A stretch of DNA of 64,000 nt from Limnanthes douglasii subsp. nivea (lineage: Eukaryota > Streptophyta > Magnoliopsida > Brassicales > Limnanthaceae). Of this stretch, positions 1-11,270 are shown one piece after another. Every line of letters begins with the position of its first letter. Position 1 is the first letter of the stretch. The stretch is from the NCBI GenBank assembly GCA_036936605.1, contig JAUPFV010000001.1, positions 116,692,771 to 116,756,770 of the forward strand, written 5' to 3'. Below the pieces are notes generated by a model, which was not told the origin of the DNA, did not search any database, and worked only from the letters and a program-made list of their open reading frames with translations. The translations under genes were made by a program, and so were the position numbers.

Positions 1-979
1 AGTATGCGTGGTGGTTCAGTAAGCCCATAGTACTTCGCTTAGTATGTCTGGTCATTTCCCACATCTTCCAGACTCTTTTTTATCTTGTCCAACATCGTCC
101 TATTAGATACCGCTACTTCCACGTTTTTATGCGGGTAGTAAGGGGTGAAGAAGTGTTGGTCGATGCCGTAACGCTTGCAGAAAGACGTGAAAACAAAATT
201 TTGGAACTAGGGCCATTATCTGTCATCGGTATTTGAGGGATGCCAAAACGAGATATGATATGATGATGAATAAAGTAGAAACTTTCTTAGACTCGAGTGT
301 GGGAGAGGGCTTTCTCTTCGACCCACTTAGTGAAATAATCCATAGCCACAATAAAAAACTGACGCTTCCCGGTTGCCATCCGTAATGGGCCGACAAAGTC
401 CATGCCCCATTTATTAAAAGGGCAAGGTATTTTAGTAGAATGCATCGGCTTGCTTGGTAGTTGACGGGTGTTGGAAAATAGTTGACATGGATAGAACTTT
501 TGTACAATTCGCTCGACATTGTTTGTCAACTCGGGCTAGTAATAACTTGCTAAGAGAAAGCGCATAATGACTGCAATATACACAATGTTCCCTATAATCA
601 CCGGTATGTACTTTCTATAAAGGACATTGTCTAAGATACAATAATTTTTTGCGTGTAGCTGTAGTACCTGAGCGGCGACCTTATTAGTCGGGAGCGTGCC
701 AGAACGGAGGTAAAGCAGATATGGTTGCCTCCAATCGGTGGTTGCCTCTATCGTGCAAACGGTGTCAGTTAGACTAAGAGTCTTAGTGGTTGGGAGTTGT
801 TGTAGGATGATAAGTGGATATTTCCCCAAAGCGGCAGTTTTAGCTAATGTATTAGTTGCGGATTTATCAAGGCGGGGCATATGATTATAAGAAACTTGCT
901 TAAACTTAAAATCATACTCTTTTAAGATCGTCAGATAACTGCGACGTAGGCACCGTTGTCTTGGTTCAAAACTAGCCAA
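1..979 (-). pseudogene. Gypsy-1 integrase (catalytic core and N-terminal zinc-finger part)
   Basis: The segment near 287-420 reads as the start of the integrase catalytic core, with MDFVGPLRMATGKRQFF followed by MDYFTKWVEEKAL. Between 60 and 230 the other frames give the core remainder, with decayed traces of the NRT and long-spaced acidic motifs. The 536-979 segment reads as the linker between RNase H and integrase (SGTLP..., then CILDNVLYRKY). At least three frames are needed to follow the domain, so it cannot encode an active enzyme. It is incomplete at the window edge. Confidence 0.75.
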
Positions 980-2210
980 TAATCTGAGCGTTCCCTAAAT
1001 ATTAGAGCCTCGCATATCAATGCAAGATTCATGCCTCTAATAACCACCTCGTATTCAGCCGCATTATTAGTTACTTTGAAGTTGAAACTGTTGGTTTGGC
1101 GAATTTCTTCACCCGGTCGTAACCTTAGGATGCTGCCGGCGCCACATCCTGACGTACTTAAGGTACCATCAGCTTCAATGATCCATTAAATATTTGTATG
1201 AACGGGCGAGGGTTCGACTAGGGAAGAATCATCACGGGGCATGGAGAATTCTGTGAGGAAATATGTGATGGCTTGCCCCTTGATCACAGTACGAGGTTTG
1301 AACTTCATATCGTACTCCCTGAATTCAATGTACCACTTAGTTTACTGGATACAAAAACAGGGGCTCACCTACCACGGAGGCTAACAATATTTCTGCCGAT
1401 GTGAGATAGTTTTTTAATGCTTCGAAATCCTTGTTACATTTTTTGCTCCAAGCAAACGCTTTGCCACCTCGGAGGACTTCAAAGAAAGGGTGGCTCTTGT
1501 TCGAGGTCTTGGATATGAAACGAGACAGTGCTGCGACGTGTCTCGTTAGGCATTGAACCTCCTTGATATTATTTATGGGTGCCATCTGTATAGTTTTTTA
1601 TAGTTGGATAGGGTCTGCTTCTACTCCCCTCTTACTGACCATAAATCCAATGAATCTTCCACTGTGGACCCCGAAAGATCATTTGAGTGGGTTGAGCTTG
1701 AGATTAAACTGTCGCAAAATGCCAAACACAGTTTGCAGAATTTCTAGTTGTTTATCGATCGTATCGGTTTTGACGATCATATCATCAATATATACTTTCA
1801 TGTGGTATCCTAATTGTTCTTTAAGTATATGGTTCATGAGGTGTTGGTAAGTGGAACCTATAATCTTTTAGCCAAAAGCATTACGATGTAGCAGTAAAAC
1901 CCTTGCTAATGGGTGCAAAAGAATCTGATTCTACCCCGATTGCGCATCCATAAATGAGAGGAATTCACAACTGGAGGTTGAGTCTATCAATTGGTCAATA
2001 CGAGGCAGCATGAAATCGTCTTTAGGGCATTCTTGGTTTAAATCTGTGAAGTCGACGCACAGACGTCACTGCCCTCTTTCTTCTTGACCAACACGGGATT
2101 TGCTATCTAGACCGAGTACCAAGATCGTCGTATATACCCGAGTCAAAACGATTTATCTACCTCAATATTTATGGCCTTATATTTCTCAACAAAGAAGGAA
2201 CGATATTTCT
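980..2210 (-). pseudogene. Gypsy-1 reverse transcriptase and RNase H
   Basis: Minus-strand translation near 1740-1800 gives MKVYIDDMIVKT, the YIDD polymerase motif, followed by LKLNPLKWSFGV, the usual RT thumb region. The frame continues as MAPINNIKEVQCLTRHVAAL and SRFISKTSNKSHPFFEVLRG (1337-1585), the RT/RNase H connection typical of plant gypsy elements. RNase H itself (about 980-1330) is heavily decayed. The YIDD residues are kept, but stops and frameshifts separate the parts. It lies between protease and integrase, as expected. Confidence 0.75.
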
Positions 2211-2559
2211 ATCGTACAAGTTTAGCATATGTATTTATCACTAATTAATGGAAATTTATAGATGGGCCTATCCCTGATACATCACTAGAATTTCAAGCAA
2301 ATAAATCCAAATTTCTGTCTAACAGGTCTATTAACAAATTTTTAAAAACGGAATTCAAATCGTTACCTAGGCGTAAAGTATGGCCCTCGGCCACAAGTTC
2401 ATCAACTACATCAGTAGGCGCAGTATTAGGTTGCTTAATCTCCCTTGGGTCATCGATGGGATCAGGCGAGGGGATTCTTGTGTTGGGTTCTTTTTGCTCT
2501 ACCTCTTCGGCTAAATGATATCAAAGAGGTTTGGTTGGGTCAACAGTCACTGCATAACA

Positions 2560-3010
2560 ATTTATAGCAGTCCACCGGCTCCCCTTGATGATACCCACCG
2601 AGTTCCCGACCGAGTACTTGATACATTATCTGAAAGAGAAAATAGTAGCCTTCATCTGGTGTAGCCATGGTCGACCGATGAAGGCATGGTAGGAGCTCGG
2701 GACATCAGATATCATGAACAACGTCTTGAGTTCCTTCTTGGTAGCTCCATGACCTACCTTGACTATTAGCTCAACATCCCCGACACACTGAGATGACTTC
2801 CCGCATATCAAACCAAAGTATGTTGGGTGGGTTTATCTGGTGGTACCTCTAGCATGCGATCATAATATGCTTTGAAATTATATTTATCGAACGACCCCCA
2901 TCAACTAAAACGTTGGTGACCATTATACCTCCAATGTCAAAGTTAACCGTTAAATCATCCTCGTGTGGTGTAAGACCTCACTCCAGTCATCATCGTTAAA
3001 GGTAATGTTG
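2560..3010 (-). pseudogene. Gypsy-1 aspartic protease
   Basis: Around 2880-2940 the minus strand reads LVDGGRSINIISKHI, matching the D-x-G-S/R-S active-site region of plant gypsy retropepsins, here in the DGG form. The downstream part (2626-2811) reads FMISDVPSSYHAFIGRPWL, the conserved C-terminal half (YNAILGRP-W-L in relatives). An internal stop separates the two halves. The enzyme would process the Gag-Pol polyprotein inside the virus-like particle. This copy is inactive. Confidence 0.7.
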
Positions 3011-3144
3011 GTTACAAGGTCACAGTAGTTATGGTAGGATGAGCTCTTAACGGCCTGCACTTCACAGTTGGTTTCAACCCTCTTACTAGACTTTTGGCCG
3101 CTGCATAGTAAATTTTATCCCCCGGAGATTGTGAATAACCACTG

Positions 3145-4460
3145 TTACTTTCCTTTGTCCACCCTTTTGTCTTCCCAGTGCGCCTTGTCGCTGGCCCGAC
3201 GGATTTCTTCTCTTTGCTCGGGCTGCCGATGGTGATCGTGTTTCTTAACAAACTGGATGAGCTCATTGTTTTCTATCAACCTTTGGATCTTTTCTTTAAG
3301 CTTCCAACATTCATGGGTTGGGTGACCATGATCGTTATGGTAAGATAAAAAATGATTTCTTGAACGCTTGTGGTTCTGGGTGCTCATAATGCGAGGGGGC
3401 AGATACTTTATTTTTCCCTTTGTTTGATCATAGATAACTAAGATTGTCTTGGTTAAAGGGGTAAATCATCGACTTGTGTTTTTGTAATGCGTAGGTCGAC
3501 GGTTGTTGGTACCACAAGCGCCCTCACGTCGAGTCCCTTCTTCTATTCCTCTCATATCATATGATCCCCCTTTAGTGTCAGACAAGAATCTCTCTAGCGA
3601 GTCATCCTTCATAGCATCGTCCACCCTGATAAACTAATCTGCTTAGGCTAGAAGATCATCCATTTTTGTTACTGGAAATTTGGCCAGATCTGCGTACAGT
3701 TCCCCCTTCGGTCGAGGCCTCTCTTGAGGGAGGCGACTGCCATATTTTCCTCTAAATATGGCAAGGCATTCATGGTGTGAACAAAACATATGACGTAATT
3801 TTTGAGTGACTCGCATTTCCTTTGGTAGAAGTCCATGATAGAGTCACTTTCGCACCAGAGCTCTTTATTACCAACAAATATTTCTCTAAAGGTACCTCAT
3901 AAACCAACGAAATCATAGATAAAACCTTTAGGAAAACTAGTAAACCAATCCATTGTGTTACATTTAAGAACCCTGGCTAGGGCTCTACAAAGCATGGCAT
4001 CATCCACGTTAAACGTTATCATCATATTCTGGAATTGTTCCAAGTGCCTTTGTAGGTCCCATGTGCCATCGTACGCTTCCATTCTTAATGGTCAAACTTT
4101 GTGAAGAGTTGTGCTTCGAAGATTTTTTTTCCATGAAATGAGACTTCTTAAGGACGTAAACGGACATTTTTTTGTGGACTTGATCATATTACAGGTTCTT
4201 ATTTTCCCAAACCCTCTTTGGCGTCTTGATCACGGGGAACCCTCTGTTGTTCATACTGCATATGTTGTAACTGCTGCTACTATCTCTGGTGCGACAGGAT
4301 CCACAATGCCTACTGGGGTAAAAAGTGAGATCTCTAGTGCGGTTGCAACTGCTAGCTGACCACCTTGGGCTCCCGCTTCAATATTGTTGGTGCTCGGAAT
4401 CTCTGGATTGACGATAATGAGAGGAGGCATCTGGATTTTCTCGTCCACCGAATCCATCAT
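3145..4460 (-). pseudogene. Gypsy-1 Gag (capsid/nucleocapsid)
   Basis: The 3897-4082 segment reads MEAYDGTWDLQRHLEQFQNM and then WFTSFPKG, the retrotransposon Gag core (a hydrophobic helix with a conserved W). The 3145-3387 segment carries the zinc-binding spacer motif SYHNDHGHPTHECWKLKEKI near the C terminus. The N-terminal part (4251-4460) begins MMDSVDEKIQMPPLIIV and is rich in small residues. Several stops and frameshifts intervene. Gag would form the capsid. Confidence 0.7.
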
Positions 4461-4570
4461 AGTCTTTCAGTGATCCGTCGCCTTGCTTCGCTCCGGAACT
4501 TCCCTTTCAATCCCAAATCATGTTACAACCATGGTTCAAAAAAAATCTCAATATTGTGTATTTTTTTAGG

Positions 4571-4588
4571 TTCCTACAGACGGTGCCA
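4571..4588 (-). other. Gypsy-1 primer-binding site
   Basis: On the minus strand this reads TGGCACCGTCTGTAGGAA, immediately inside the presumed 5' LTR. It differs at two bases from the Gypsy-2 site TGGCGCCGTCTGTGGGAA. The opening TGGCGCCGT type is complementary to the 3' end of a tRNA, probably tRNA-Asp (from memory of plant elements, not checked). Confidence 0.7.
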
Positions 4589-4592
4589 AATT

Positions 4593-5430
4593 TGTTAAGG
4601 GAAAATATAACAAATAATCTGCCAAGTAGTAATTTGTATTAATCAGGGAAGAAAATATGGATTATTAACCGTAAACCTATTTATTCTATTTACAAAGCAG
4701 TTTCACTTTCTCACTAATTATATAATTCTACTAATTTCAATCGTGGACCTGTCTTTATAATAATGGACCTATAATCATGGTCATTACTCTAGTCGTGGTA
4801 CGTTACGTGGGTTATCTAGTCAATAATATCTTAAATAGTGTAGAACTCTTTTATGATATCATCATTAGTCATTGCTGATGATTGAACTTTACATGCGTCG
4901 GTAGATTCGCGGCATTTCTCGATGGGCCTCGCTCTGCCCGTTATTCCTTGTATGTGGCCTCTACTTGGTGAGGCCTCTGCTCAGTTTCTTTATTGGTTAG
5001 GTTTTCCATAGATCAGGTTATATTGATCTTTTTATATTAATCCTGCTTGGATGCTTTTTGTAAGATGGCATCGATGTTTCTCGGTCGGGCCTTAACATTG
5101 TTTCTAGTGATGATCTTGCCTGAGGGTTTGCATGTTGTCTTATTTATGAAGTAGATGCCCTTCGGTTTGGCTTCATCCCTTTGTTACTGAGTGTTGCGTA
5201 TGTGTACTGCTTATGGGCCACTTCGGTTTTGCACAAGAAACCCCTTTGGTTTTGGCTTGCTTATGTCTTTACATTATTTCTATCTACTTGGATTTTGCTT
5301 GATCTATCAACTTTGTGAAGGAGACCTCATCACTTGGCTCAGACATAGTCCAACTAGGTCAAATTACCTAACTATCTTAGGGTCCAGATGAAACTGAAGA
5401 CCACGGTTCAGTACATTAGGGTAGACGACA
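4593..5430 (-). mobile_element. Gypsy-1 5' LTR (right boundary tentative)
   Basis: Sequence next to the primer site must be the 5' LTR. On the plus strand it starts TGTTAAGGG at 4593. A possible end is the CA of GTAGACGACA at 5430. The partner LTR is outside the window, so the right end is a guess. The region holds no convincing gene; a 66-codon frame at 5191-5391 has no recognisable content. Confidence 0.45.
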
Positions 5431-7150
5431 AATTCTTTTGTTACATAATTCATTGGTGTCTCTTCGCCCTTCACTAACCTTATGACCACCTCCTTCGACA
5501 GTCCTCACTTGGCTTGAAGTTACCCTAAATCGTTCTCTGAGTAGTAATTGTACGATATTTGAGAGATAACAATTAGATATTTGTTATTCATATTCTGGAA
5601 ATTATGCCCTATAAACTCATCCATCGAATGGGATAAGTCCACTTCTCTACTTCTTTATATTTGCCTTTACAATTCTTTAATTTTTGGGTTTTCCCCCATA
5701 TCCTTCTTTGGAACTTCGACATCGTCTCTGGATTTCTTGGATACCCCCATTTTTACCCCATGTCATTACATTCTTCAGTTTCATCAACCAACCGCATCAG
5801 ATTGGACCCGAAAAAAGGGTTTTACTTTGAGTTTTCTACTCATGGGATGTTATAACCTATTTATCTTATTTATTTTTCTTAACCTTAGGATCATAAGTGT
5901 GTTCATCATTTGCTACCATAATAGTGGTAAATTTCTTAATAAGTGACATGTCTTCACTAGGTAGTGTATTTTCATTATCTTAAGTTATCCCTATGAATTG
6001 AGATCGGTTCCTACTACTAGTTGCTCATTGGGACTCTGTTGGTTTCAAAGAATGCGTTCTCGAATCTAAATATTGAGCGGTATAGGAAGAGGCATCTGTT
6101 GGTATAGAATGCTTATTATATGGATATGCGCCTCTATAGTCGAAGCTTTGACTAATTACTATTGGCATTTTCAGGTTCTAGAATACCAACAACCTGTCTA
6201 GATTTTTTCTCTGCTTTAGCTTTATCTGATAAGCATAACCAATTAATCAAATAAGTTCTAGATATTAACATAAAAATCAAAAGAAATCATTGGAAAAGTA
6301 TTTTGCGTCAGTTATCGGTAAAAGATTAAATACTATGACGGTGGTGGAAATTCAGAGCTTCTTTCTGTAGAAATTGTTACAATAATAATATGATGTTGAA
6401 AATAAAGGGGGATGAATTAATAGAGAACTGTAGAAAATCCCAATAACGCTTTCTCATAAGACCAATAGATATAAGCCTCGAGAATTTGAAGAGTCTCCAA
6501 TGCTATATTTTCTAGAGAAATGGAATAATCTCCAAACATCATCATGCTTCATCGTTTATAGAAGAATTCGTGGACATAACTTTTCCATGACATGTGTACT
6601 ATAGTACATCCGATAAGTCATCTCCAAAAATTGCATGCATATATATCTGAACGACTTCATAAGTAAGTTCAAAATTATCTCTCCAATACATGTTCAGTTC
6701 AACCAGAGCTTGTATAAAATGCTAAGTATTTGTAGTTCAATCTGAAAGGATTCCAAACAAAATCTGAAAGGGTTTCATGCATCAGTTCTCCAGAAGCATC
6801 TTCACGAGGAGTAATGGTGTTATTGATGAGGACTGAATTATCTGAACAACAAATCGGAAAAATGGGTTATTAAACAAAAGGTTATTTTATATTATGATGT
6901 TATAAGGTGTAATAATTAGAGGTATTTTGCATAGTAATTTGCTTTGTGGGTATTTGGGCTCAGGTTACCAAATTGGTCACATAGATCACGTGAGCCCACT
7001 AGGCCCATATTGCTGTACATAGCCTTAAGTGACATTAAATATGGTCTGGAGAAGTTTTCCTACTTCTTACTTATTTGAGCATCGCTCTCTAAAATATTTC
7101 CAAACAACTCAATTATCTTTCAACAACTCGCCTAAAATTCAATTATTTCT
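5431..7150. other. Unassigned AT-rich stretch
   Basis: No gene is recognised. A 121-codon plus-strand frame (5581-5946) has a low-complexity hydrophobic translation and no known motif. The minus strand between 5700 and 6850 gives longer protein-like stretches interrupted by many stops, for example LVELNMYWRDNFELTYE near 6690. This looks like a decayed coding remnant that I cannot name. Confidence 0.4.
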
Positions 7151-7159
7151 TCCTTTATT

Positions 7160-7437
7160 TACTTAGATACCCTCCAAAAATCATTGACACTATCAATATA
7201 TACTTGTTTAAACGGAATGGTCATGCCTATAATATGTTTAAGATACGCAAAGCAGAATTTGAAAATTAATTAGACACTATAAGTAAAATGTTACATGATG
7301 ATAGAAGTAAATATAATTTATTAGGAGAATTTCCTAATTTTTGTGAAGAGCATGAGATAATCTATTAATTTTTGTTTCCTTATACATTCTAACAAACTGG
7401 ACTGGTTGAGCGCAAAAAATAGAACTTTAATTGAGAT
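7160..7437 (+). pseudogene. Copia-1 integrase, left part (interrupted by Gypsy-2)
   Basis: Plus-strand translation gives IYLFKRNGHAYNMFKIRKAE, then GEFPNFCEEHE and QTGLVERK, which follow the order of a Ty1/copia integrase core: the YVYL-K segment, the D-rich middle, then the Q-N-G-V-x-E-R-K-N-R-T motif. Two in-frame stops and a one-base insertion in the A run before AATAGAAC show decay. The frame is cut at 7437 by the Gypsy-2 LTR and resumes at 16035. The 5' part (gag, protease, first part of integrase) is missing upstream of about 7160. Confidence 0.75.
7433..7437. repeat. Target-site duplication of Gypsy-2, left copy (GAGAT)
   Basis: GAGAT before the left LTR matches GTGAT after the right LTR at four of five bases. 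The Copia-1 integrase frame continues across the two points, with I-E-M completed on the far side, which supports this as the insertion site. Confidence 0.75.
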
Positions 7438-7858
7438 AAATGAACTCAGAAAATACTTAGAGAAGTTCAGAAGCGGAAATGTTCGTTGGAGAGGATCTGA
7501 CTAAGAATTGTTTCTATGAAGTAATAGTAAATAAGTAAATCAGTATTTTGTAGAGAGAGAAAATGACAAAAAGAATAAATGTAGTAATATTTGAGTAATC
7601 ATTGTCCCATTTCCCAAAAAGGGAATGTCCTTTATATAATACATGAGGTGGGTAGTAAAATTACATAATTACTACCATTAAAGTGGATTTCTCACCCCAT
7701 TCTTTTACTATTTACAAATAAGTTCTTAGGATATATCATTTAACCCCTCTACTTCTTATGTTTGCTTTACTTTGGTCCTTAATCACTAAATATACAAACC
7801 TAAGCCTTTTACTTGGCATAATGTACCTAGTGATCCTCTATATTTTTTTCCTTTTATA
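7438..7858 (-). mobile_element. Gypsy-2 3' LTR
   Basis: It aligns end to end with 15614-16034. Shared landmarks include the GTAGAGAGAGAAAA block, the ACATGAGGTGGGTAGTAAA block and TTTAACCCCTCTACTTCTTA. The terminal TG and CA have mutated here (AA... and ...ATA). It is followed inward by the polypurine tract. Confidence 0.9.
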
Positions 7859-7914
7859 AGTAGCCCCCAGTCCTCACGAAGATATCTGAGTGGGGACTGT
7901 AGTTATTTTTCGAA

Positions 7915-9184
7915 CTTTCTTGGATTTTATGACCTCCTCGGAGCAAGGAGTTGGGATCCAGGGGGGTATCAGGTTGAAACTCATGAGGAAAGGTCACCGG
8001 AATTTCAGCAAGTAGATCCAGTGGGCCCTCAGATCAATCCTCGAACCAACACTCAAGAAGAAGAATTGAAAGATGTTGATAACTCCGTTGGAGTAAGACC
8101 ACATGGTATAGTTGGGGCTGTGAGACCAAAGAAACTTACTTCTGAGGAGAAACAAAAAATAGTGGTTGACAGTGAAGGCGAAAGTGATAATACCACCTGT
8201 CCAAGCTTGCCTCCCATTAAAAAGGTTATCATAGTCGATTCGGACTCTAGGGGGAATTTTTCCTTCAGAAAAGACAACCAGCAGAAGAGAACTTCGAAGA
8301 AGGAGAATATCCCTCCCCTGCCTCACCTTATTTTGACATTTATGAGAACGACTATGTTGCTAAAGAGCTAAAAAATTTCTTTGTGTTGCTGCCCTCCTCG
8401 AACGGAAAGCCAACCGTAAGGATCGCTGCAAGAGTGAAGTCCGTCAAAGAAGGGCTGAGGTAAAAATGCTGACATCCGAAGTGGCTGAACTGAAGCAAAA
8501 GGTAAATGACTTGACAGATGAGCTTGCAAAGAAATTGGAAATCTCCTCCCAAGTGGAAATGTTGACCTCATAGGCGACTGAACTGAAGCATAAAGTAAAA
8601 GACTTGACGGATGAACTCGCCAAGAAGACAGAACTATCGTCCCAACTGAAAAAAGGTCGAGGATGAGCTTGCCAAGGAAAAGGAGACTTCCATGAATGTT
8701 TGTCTAAAATACTTCTCTGGAGACTATACTTTCCGATGAGGGGAAAAAATTCAATGACGAACAGGAACGATTTATTACTAGGGACACCAAGCGGAATACT
8801 TTGGTTGATGTCCTCACTGAGTCTTGTGTGTAGACTAAAGTCTACTTTCAGAGAGCTGTACAGGATATTGAGAAGCTGACAAAGGAGAACAAATCTCTGA
8901 AGGAAGACTTTGAAGTAGAGCAAAAGAAGCGCCTTGATGAATACGCAGCTGGTATTGTCACTTGCCTCGAAGAAAGAGATGCTAACATGAGGTCCGCTAT
9001 GGTGCTAGAGATGTATGCCAAGTTTCCGGATCTGCATTTTGGCAGCCTTTGGCTATGAGTCATAAAAAAGAATCGCCCTACAGGAATCTCCGTGGAAGAC
9101 TTGGAGTCTAGCGATGACACAAAACGTTCGTCATCGAATTCTGGTTCCCCGGAAGGCAGTAAGGAAAACTCCGCATCCGACTAG
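7915..9184 (+). pseudogene. Gypsy-2 antisense extra ORF (coiled-coil half only, broken)
   Basis: This plus-strand frame opposes gag-pol and starts just inside the 3' LTR with no ATG. The first part (about 7915-8371) is charged and low-complexity. After two frame changes comes a heptad-like coiled coil with a 31-codon tandem repeat (8466-8558 and 8559-8651; units start MLTSEVAELKQKV and MLTS*ATELKHKV). A second coiled stretch (EKLTKENKSLKEDFEVEQKK) follows. The end reads MVLEMYAKFPDLHFGSLW (8999-9052), matching the C-terminal end of the Gypsy-3 antisense ORF, then an acidic Ser-rich tail to the TAG at 9182. At least four stops or shifts break it. The N-terminal domain and promoter seen in Gypsy-3 and Gypsy-5 are absent. 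Confidence 0.7.
8466..8651 (+). repeat. Two-copy 93-bp tandem repeat inside the antisense ORF
   Basis: Units 8466-8558 and 8559-8651 both encode a 31-residue coiled-coil segment containing ELK-K-V-DLTDELAKK. A third, shorter DELAKEKE copy follows near 8660. The length is a multiple of three, so the duplication kept the frame when the ORF was alive. Confidence 0.75.
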
Positions 9185-9440
9185 CAAACATTGAATGTTT
9201 CCATCGTTATTTTGTTAACTATTTGTATCCAGAACCTGCTAAAAACGTTTTTTTGTTATGTACAATTTACCTTTTGTTGTGAGGATTTATGATGCAACTC
9301 TTTGTGTTTAACCTAAAACAATTCTTATCGGACAAAAAACAATTCTTAGTTAAAAAATTACTCAAACAATTTTGAGTAATGTTTAACCTAAAACATTCTT
9401 TCCCTGACTCAATTTGTCTAATGCTTGTTTTCTTATGATT

Positions 9441-9652
9441 CACAAAGATGAATTCTTAATCCAAACCTTTTTGGAGTGTATTTTGAATTCAAAAAGATGA
9501 ATTCTCTTGTCCAAACCTTTTTGGAGTATGTTTGAGTTCAAAAAGATGAACTTTCTGGTCCAAACGTTTTTGGAGTACGTTTTGAGTTTAAAAAGATGAA
9601 CTTTCTTGTCCAAACGTTTTTGGAGTATGTTTTGAGTTCAAAAAGATGAAAT
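9441..9652. repeat. Minisatellite, about 50-bp unit, 4 copies
   Basis: CAAAAAGATGAA recurs at 9441, 9490, 9539, 9589 and 9639, each followed by a CCAAACnTTTTTGGAGT block. The period is 49-50 bp. The array lies between the end of the antisense ORF and the end of pol. Confidence 0.9.
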
Positions 9653-9731
9653 TTTTACGAATCATTTTAAGAAGTTAATGGAATTTTATATACGAGTCGG
9701 TTATTAGGGCACCTCATTAAAACCTTCCTGT

Positions 9732-9749
9732 GCCACCAGGGTAGGAAAG
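9732..9749. promoter_or_regulatory. Conserved 18-bp block between pol and the antisense ORF (Gypsy-2 copy)
   Basis: GCCACCAGGGTAGGAAAG is identical at 39137-39154 in Gypsy-3, although the LTRs of the two elements are unrelated by eye. Flanking bases (CTCATT-AAACC before, TATGCC after) are also shared. Its role is unknown; it sits where both convergent genes end. Confidence 0.5.
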
Positions 9750-9812
9750 AGTATGCCACTGATACTTATATAAACCGGTAAAGAAAATATTTACATATTT
9801 ACACGTTCACTC

Positions 9813-11270
9813 TTAGTAAACTTTGAGGTGCTCAATGTTCCAAAGGTGGGGAAGATCTCTTCTTTCTTTATCTTTTAATTTGTACGTCCTCGGCTTTATC
9901 TTCTTGGTTACCACGTACGGACCCTCCCAATTGGGAGCTAACTTTTCCAGTCGTTTTTCCTTTGTATGAAGGAAGACTTTCCTTAGAACTTTATCCCCAA
10001 CTTTGAATTCTCTTCTTCTAAATTTTGATGCATACCGGTTCCTCATTAGAGTCTGATAGTGTAAAGAGTTTAATTGGGCCCTTATTCTCTTTTCTTCTAT
10101 TAGATACAACTTGGTATGCTTTCCTTTGTCATTTGACTCCTCGGAATACTCAATTAACCTGTATGATGGGAATATAGTTTCTGATGGTACTACCGCATCC
10201 ATTCCATAAACAAGTGTGAAAGACGACTCGTGTGTTGCGGCCCGAGGAGTTGTCTTGTAAGCTCATAAAACTTCTTGCAGGTAATCCGGCCATTTTCCAA
10301 CCTTACCCTCTAGATTCTTCCTCATCCCATCTAAGATTGTCCGATTAGTTACTTCTACCTGGCTATTCGTTTGAGGGTGGAAGGGTGCTGAAAAGCACTG
10401 TTGTATCCTTTTGGAAGCACAAAAATCTCTCATCTCATTGTTATCGAACTGCGATCCATTATCCATTGTAATTTTCCTTGGTACCCCAAAACGAAAACAA
10501 TTGTTAGAGATGATAAACCTGATCACATCTTTCGCTATTTTTCCTGCTAACGGCTCAGCCTCTACCCACTTGGAGAAGTAATCCACCGCAACAATGATCG
10601 TTTGGTGACCTCCTGAAGCCATCGTGAATGGTCTGATCAGATCGATACCCCATCGATCAAATGGCAGGGACTCTGATATCGATTCAAGGGAAACACCGGT
10701 CATATTGATCGAGTTAGCAAATATTTGGCAAGTTTCGCATTTATGTACTAACTCCTTCGCGTCCGACGAGATGGTTGGCCAATAATAATCATCCAAAAGT
10801 ACTCTCGGTATCAATGTCTTATAACCACAGTGCGCTGACCCTTCCCCATCATGTAGCTCTGAAAGTATCTGTTGTGACTCGTTTCTACCCAAATAACGAA
10901 GTAAAGGCTGGCTAAAAAAATTCTTATACAATACATCTGCGAGTACCACGTACCCATATGCCTTCAAACATATTATTTTGACCGTTACTTTATCAATTGG
11001 CAATATATCATGGACTAAGAACTCTTGTATCTCACTTCTCCAATCTTTCACTATAGCTGTAGAGATTTGGAAGGCCTCGATACCTTCTTCAACCAATTTG
11101 GATCCCTTAACAATTGACGGAATTTCTTGGATAACTATCCACGGGTACTCCTCTGAGTAAGATGCATCGGCCAAAGAATCAGCCACTGAATTTCCTGTCC
11201 TATGAACATGTTCGAATCTGACATCCTCAAAATCTAAGTTTAAGGCCTTCAAAACCCCTAAGTATTTCAC
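9813..11270 (-). pseudogene. Gypsy-2 integrase
   Basis: It carries an N-terminal zinc-binding region (LHDGEGSAHCGYK, then HKCETCQIF, an HHCC pattern). The catalytic core keeps D in RWGIDLIRPF, D in MDNGSQFDN and E in NSQVEVTNR. The C-terminal part (9813-10202) has RREFKVGDKVLRKVF and a GPY module (LAPNWEGPYVV), and ends EHLKVY with no chromodomain. One nonsense codon (TGG to TGA, near 10265) splits the core from the C terminus. The enzyme would insert the cDNA. The DDE residues are intact, but the protein is truncated. Confidence 0.85.

Larger units (their letters stand above)
1..4592 (-). mobile_element. Gypsy-1: decayed Ty3/gypsy element, internal region, truncated by window edge
   Basis: Read on the minus strand, the domain order from right to left is primer site, Gag, protease, reverse transcriptase, RNase H and integrase, which is the Ty3/gypsy order. 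The integrase runs off the left edge, so the 3' LTR is not in the window. Many stops and frameshifts break the frame, so the copy is dead. The Gag spacer motif (YHNDHGH...ECW.LK), the protease of DGG type and the primer site place it with the non-chromoviral Tat/Athila-type elements (inference from motif style). It is related to Gypsy-2 but clearly diverged. Confidence 0.85.

Noticed and set aside
5581..5946. 121-codon plus-strand frame
   Set aside because: Hydrophobic low-complexity translation, no motif, and the opposite strand is at least as protein-like.
8053..8923. Minus-strand frames of 66-159 codons opposite the Gypsy-2 antisense ORF
   Set aside because: They mirror the coiled-coil coding strand; their Ser/Leu/Phe-rich translations are typical shadows.
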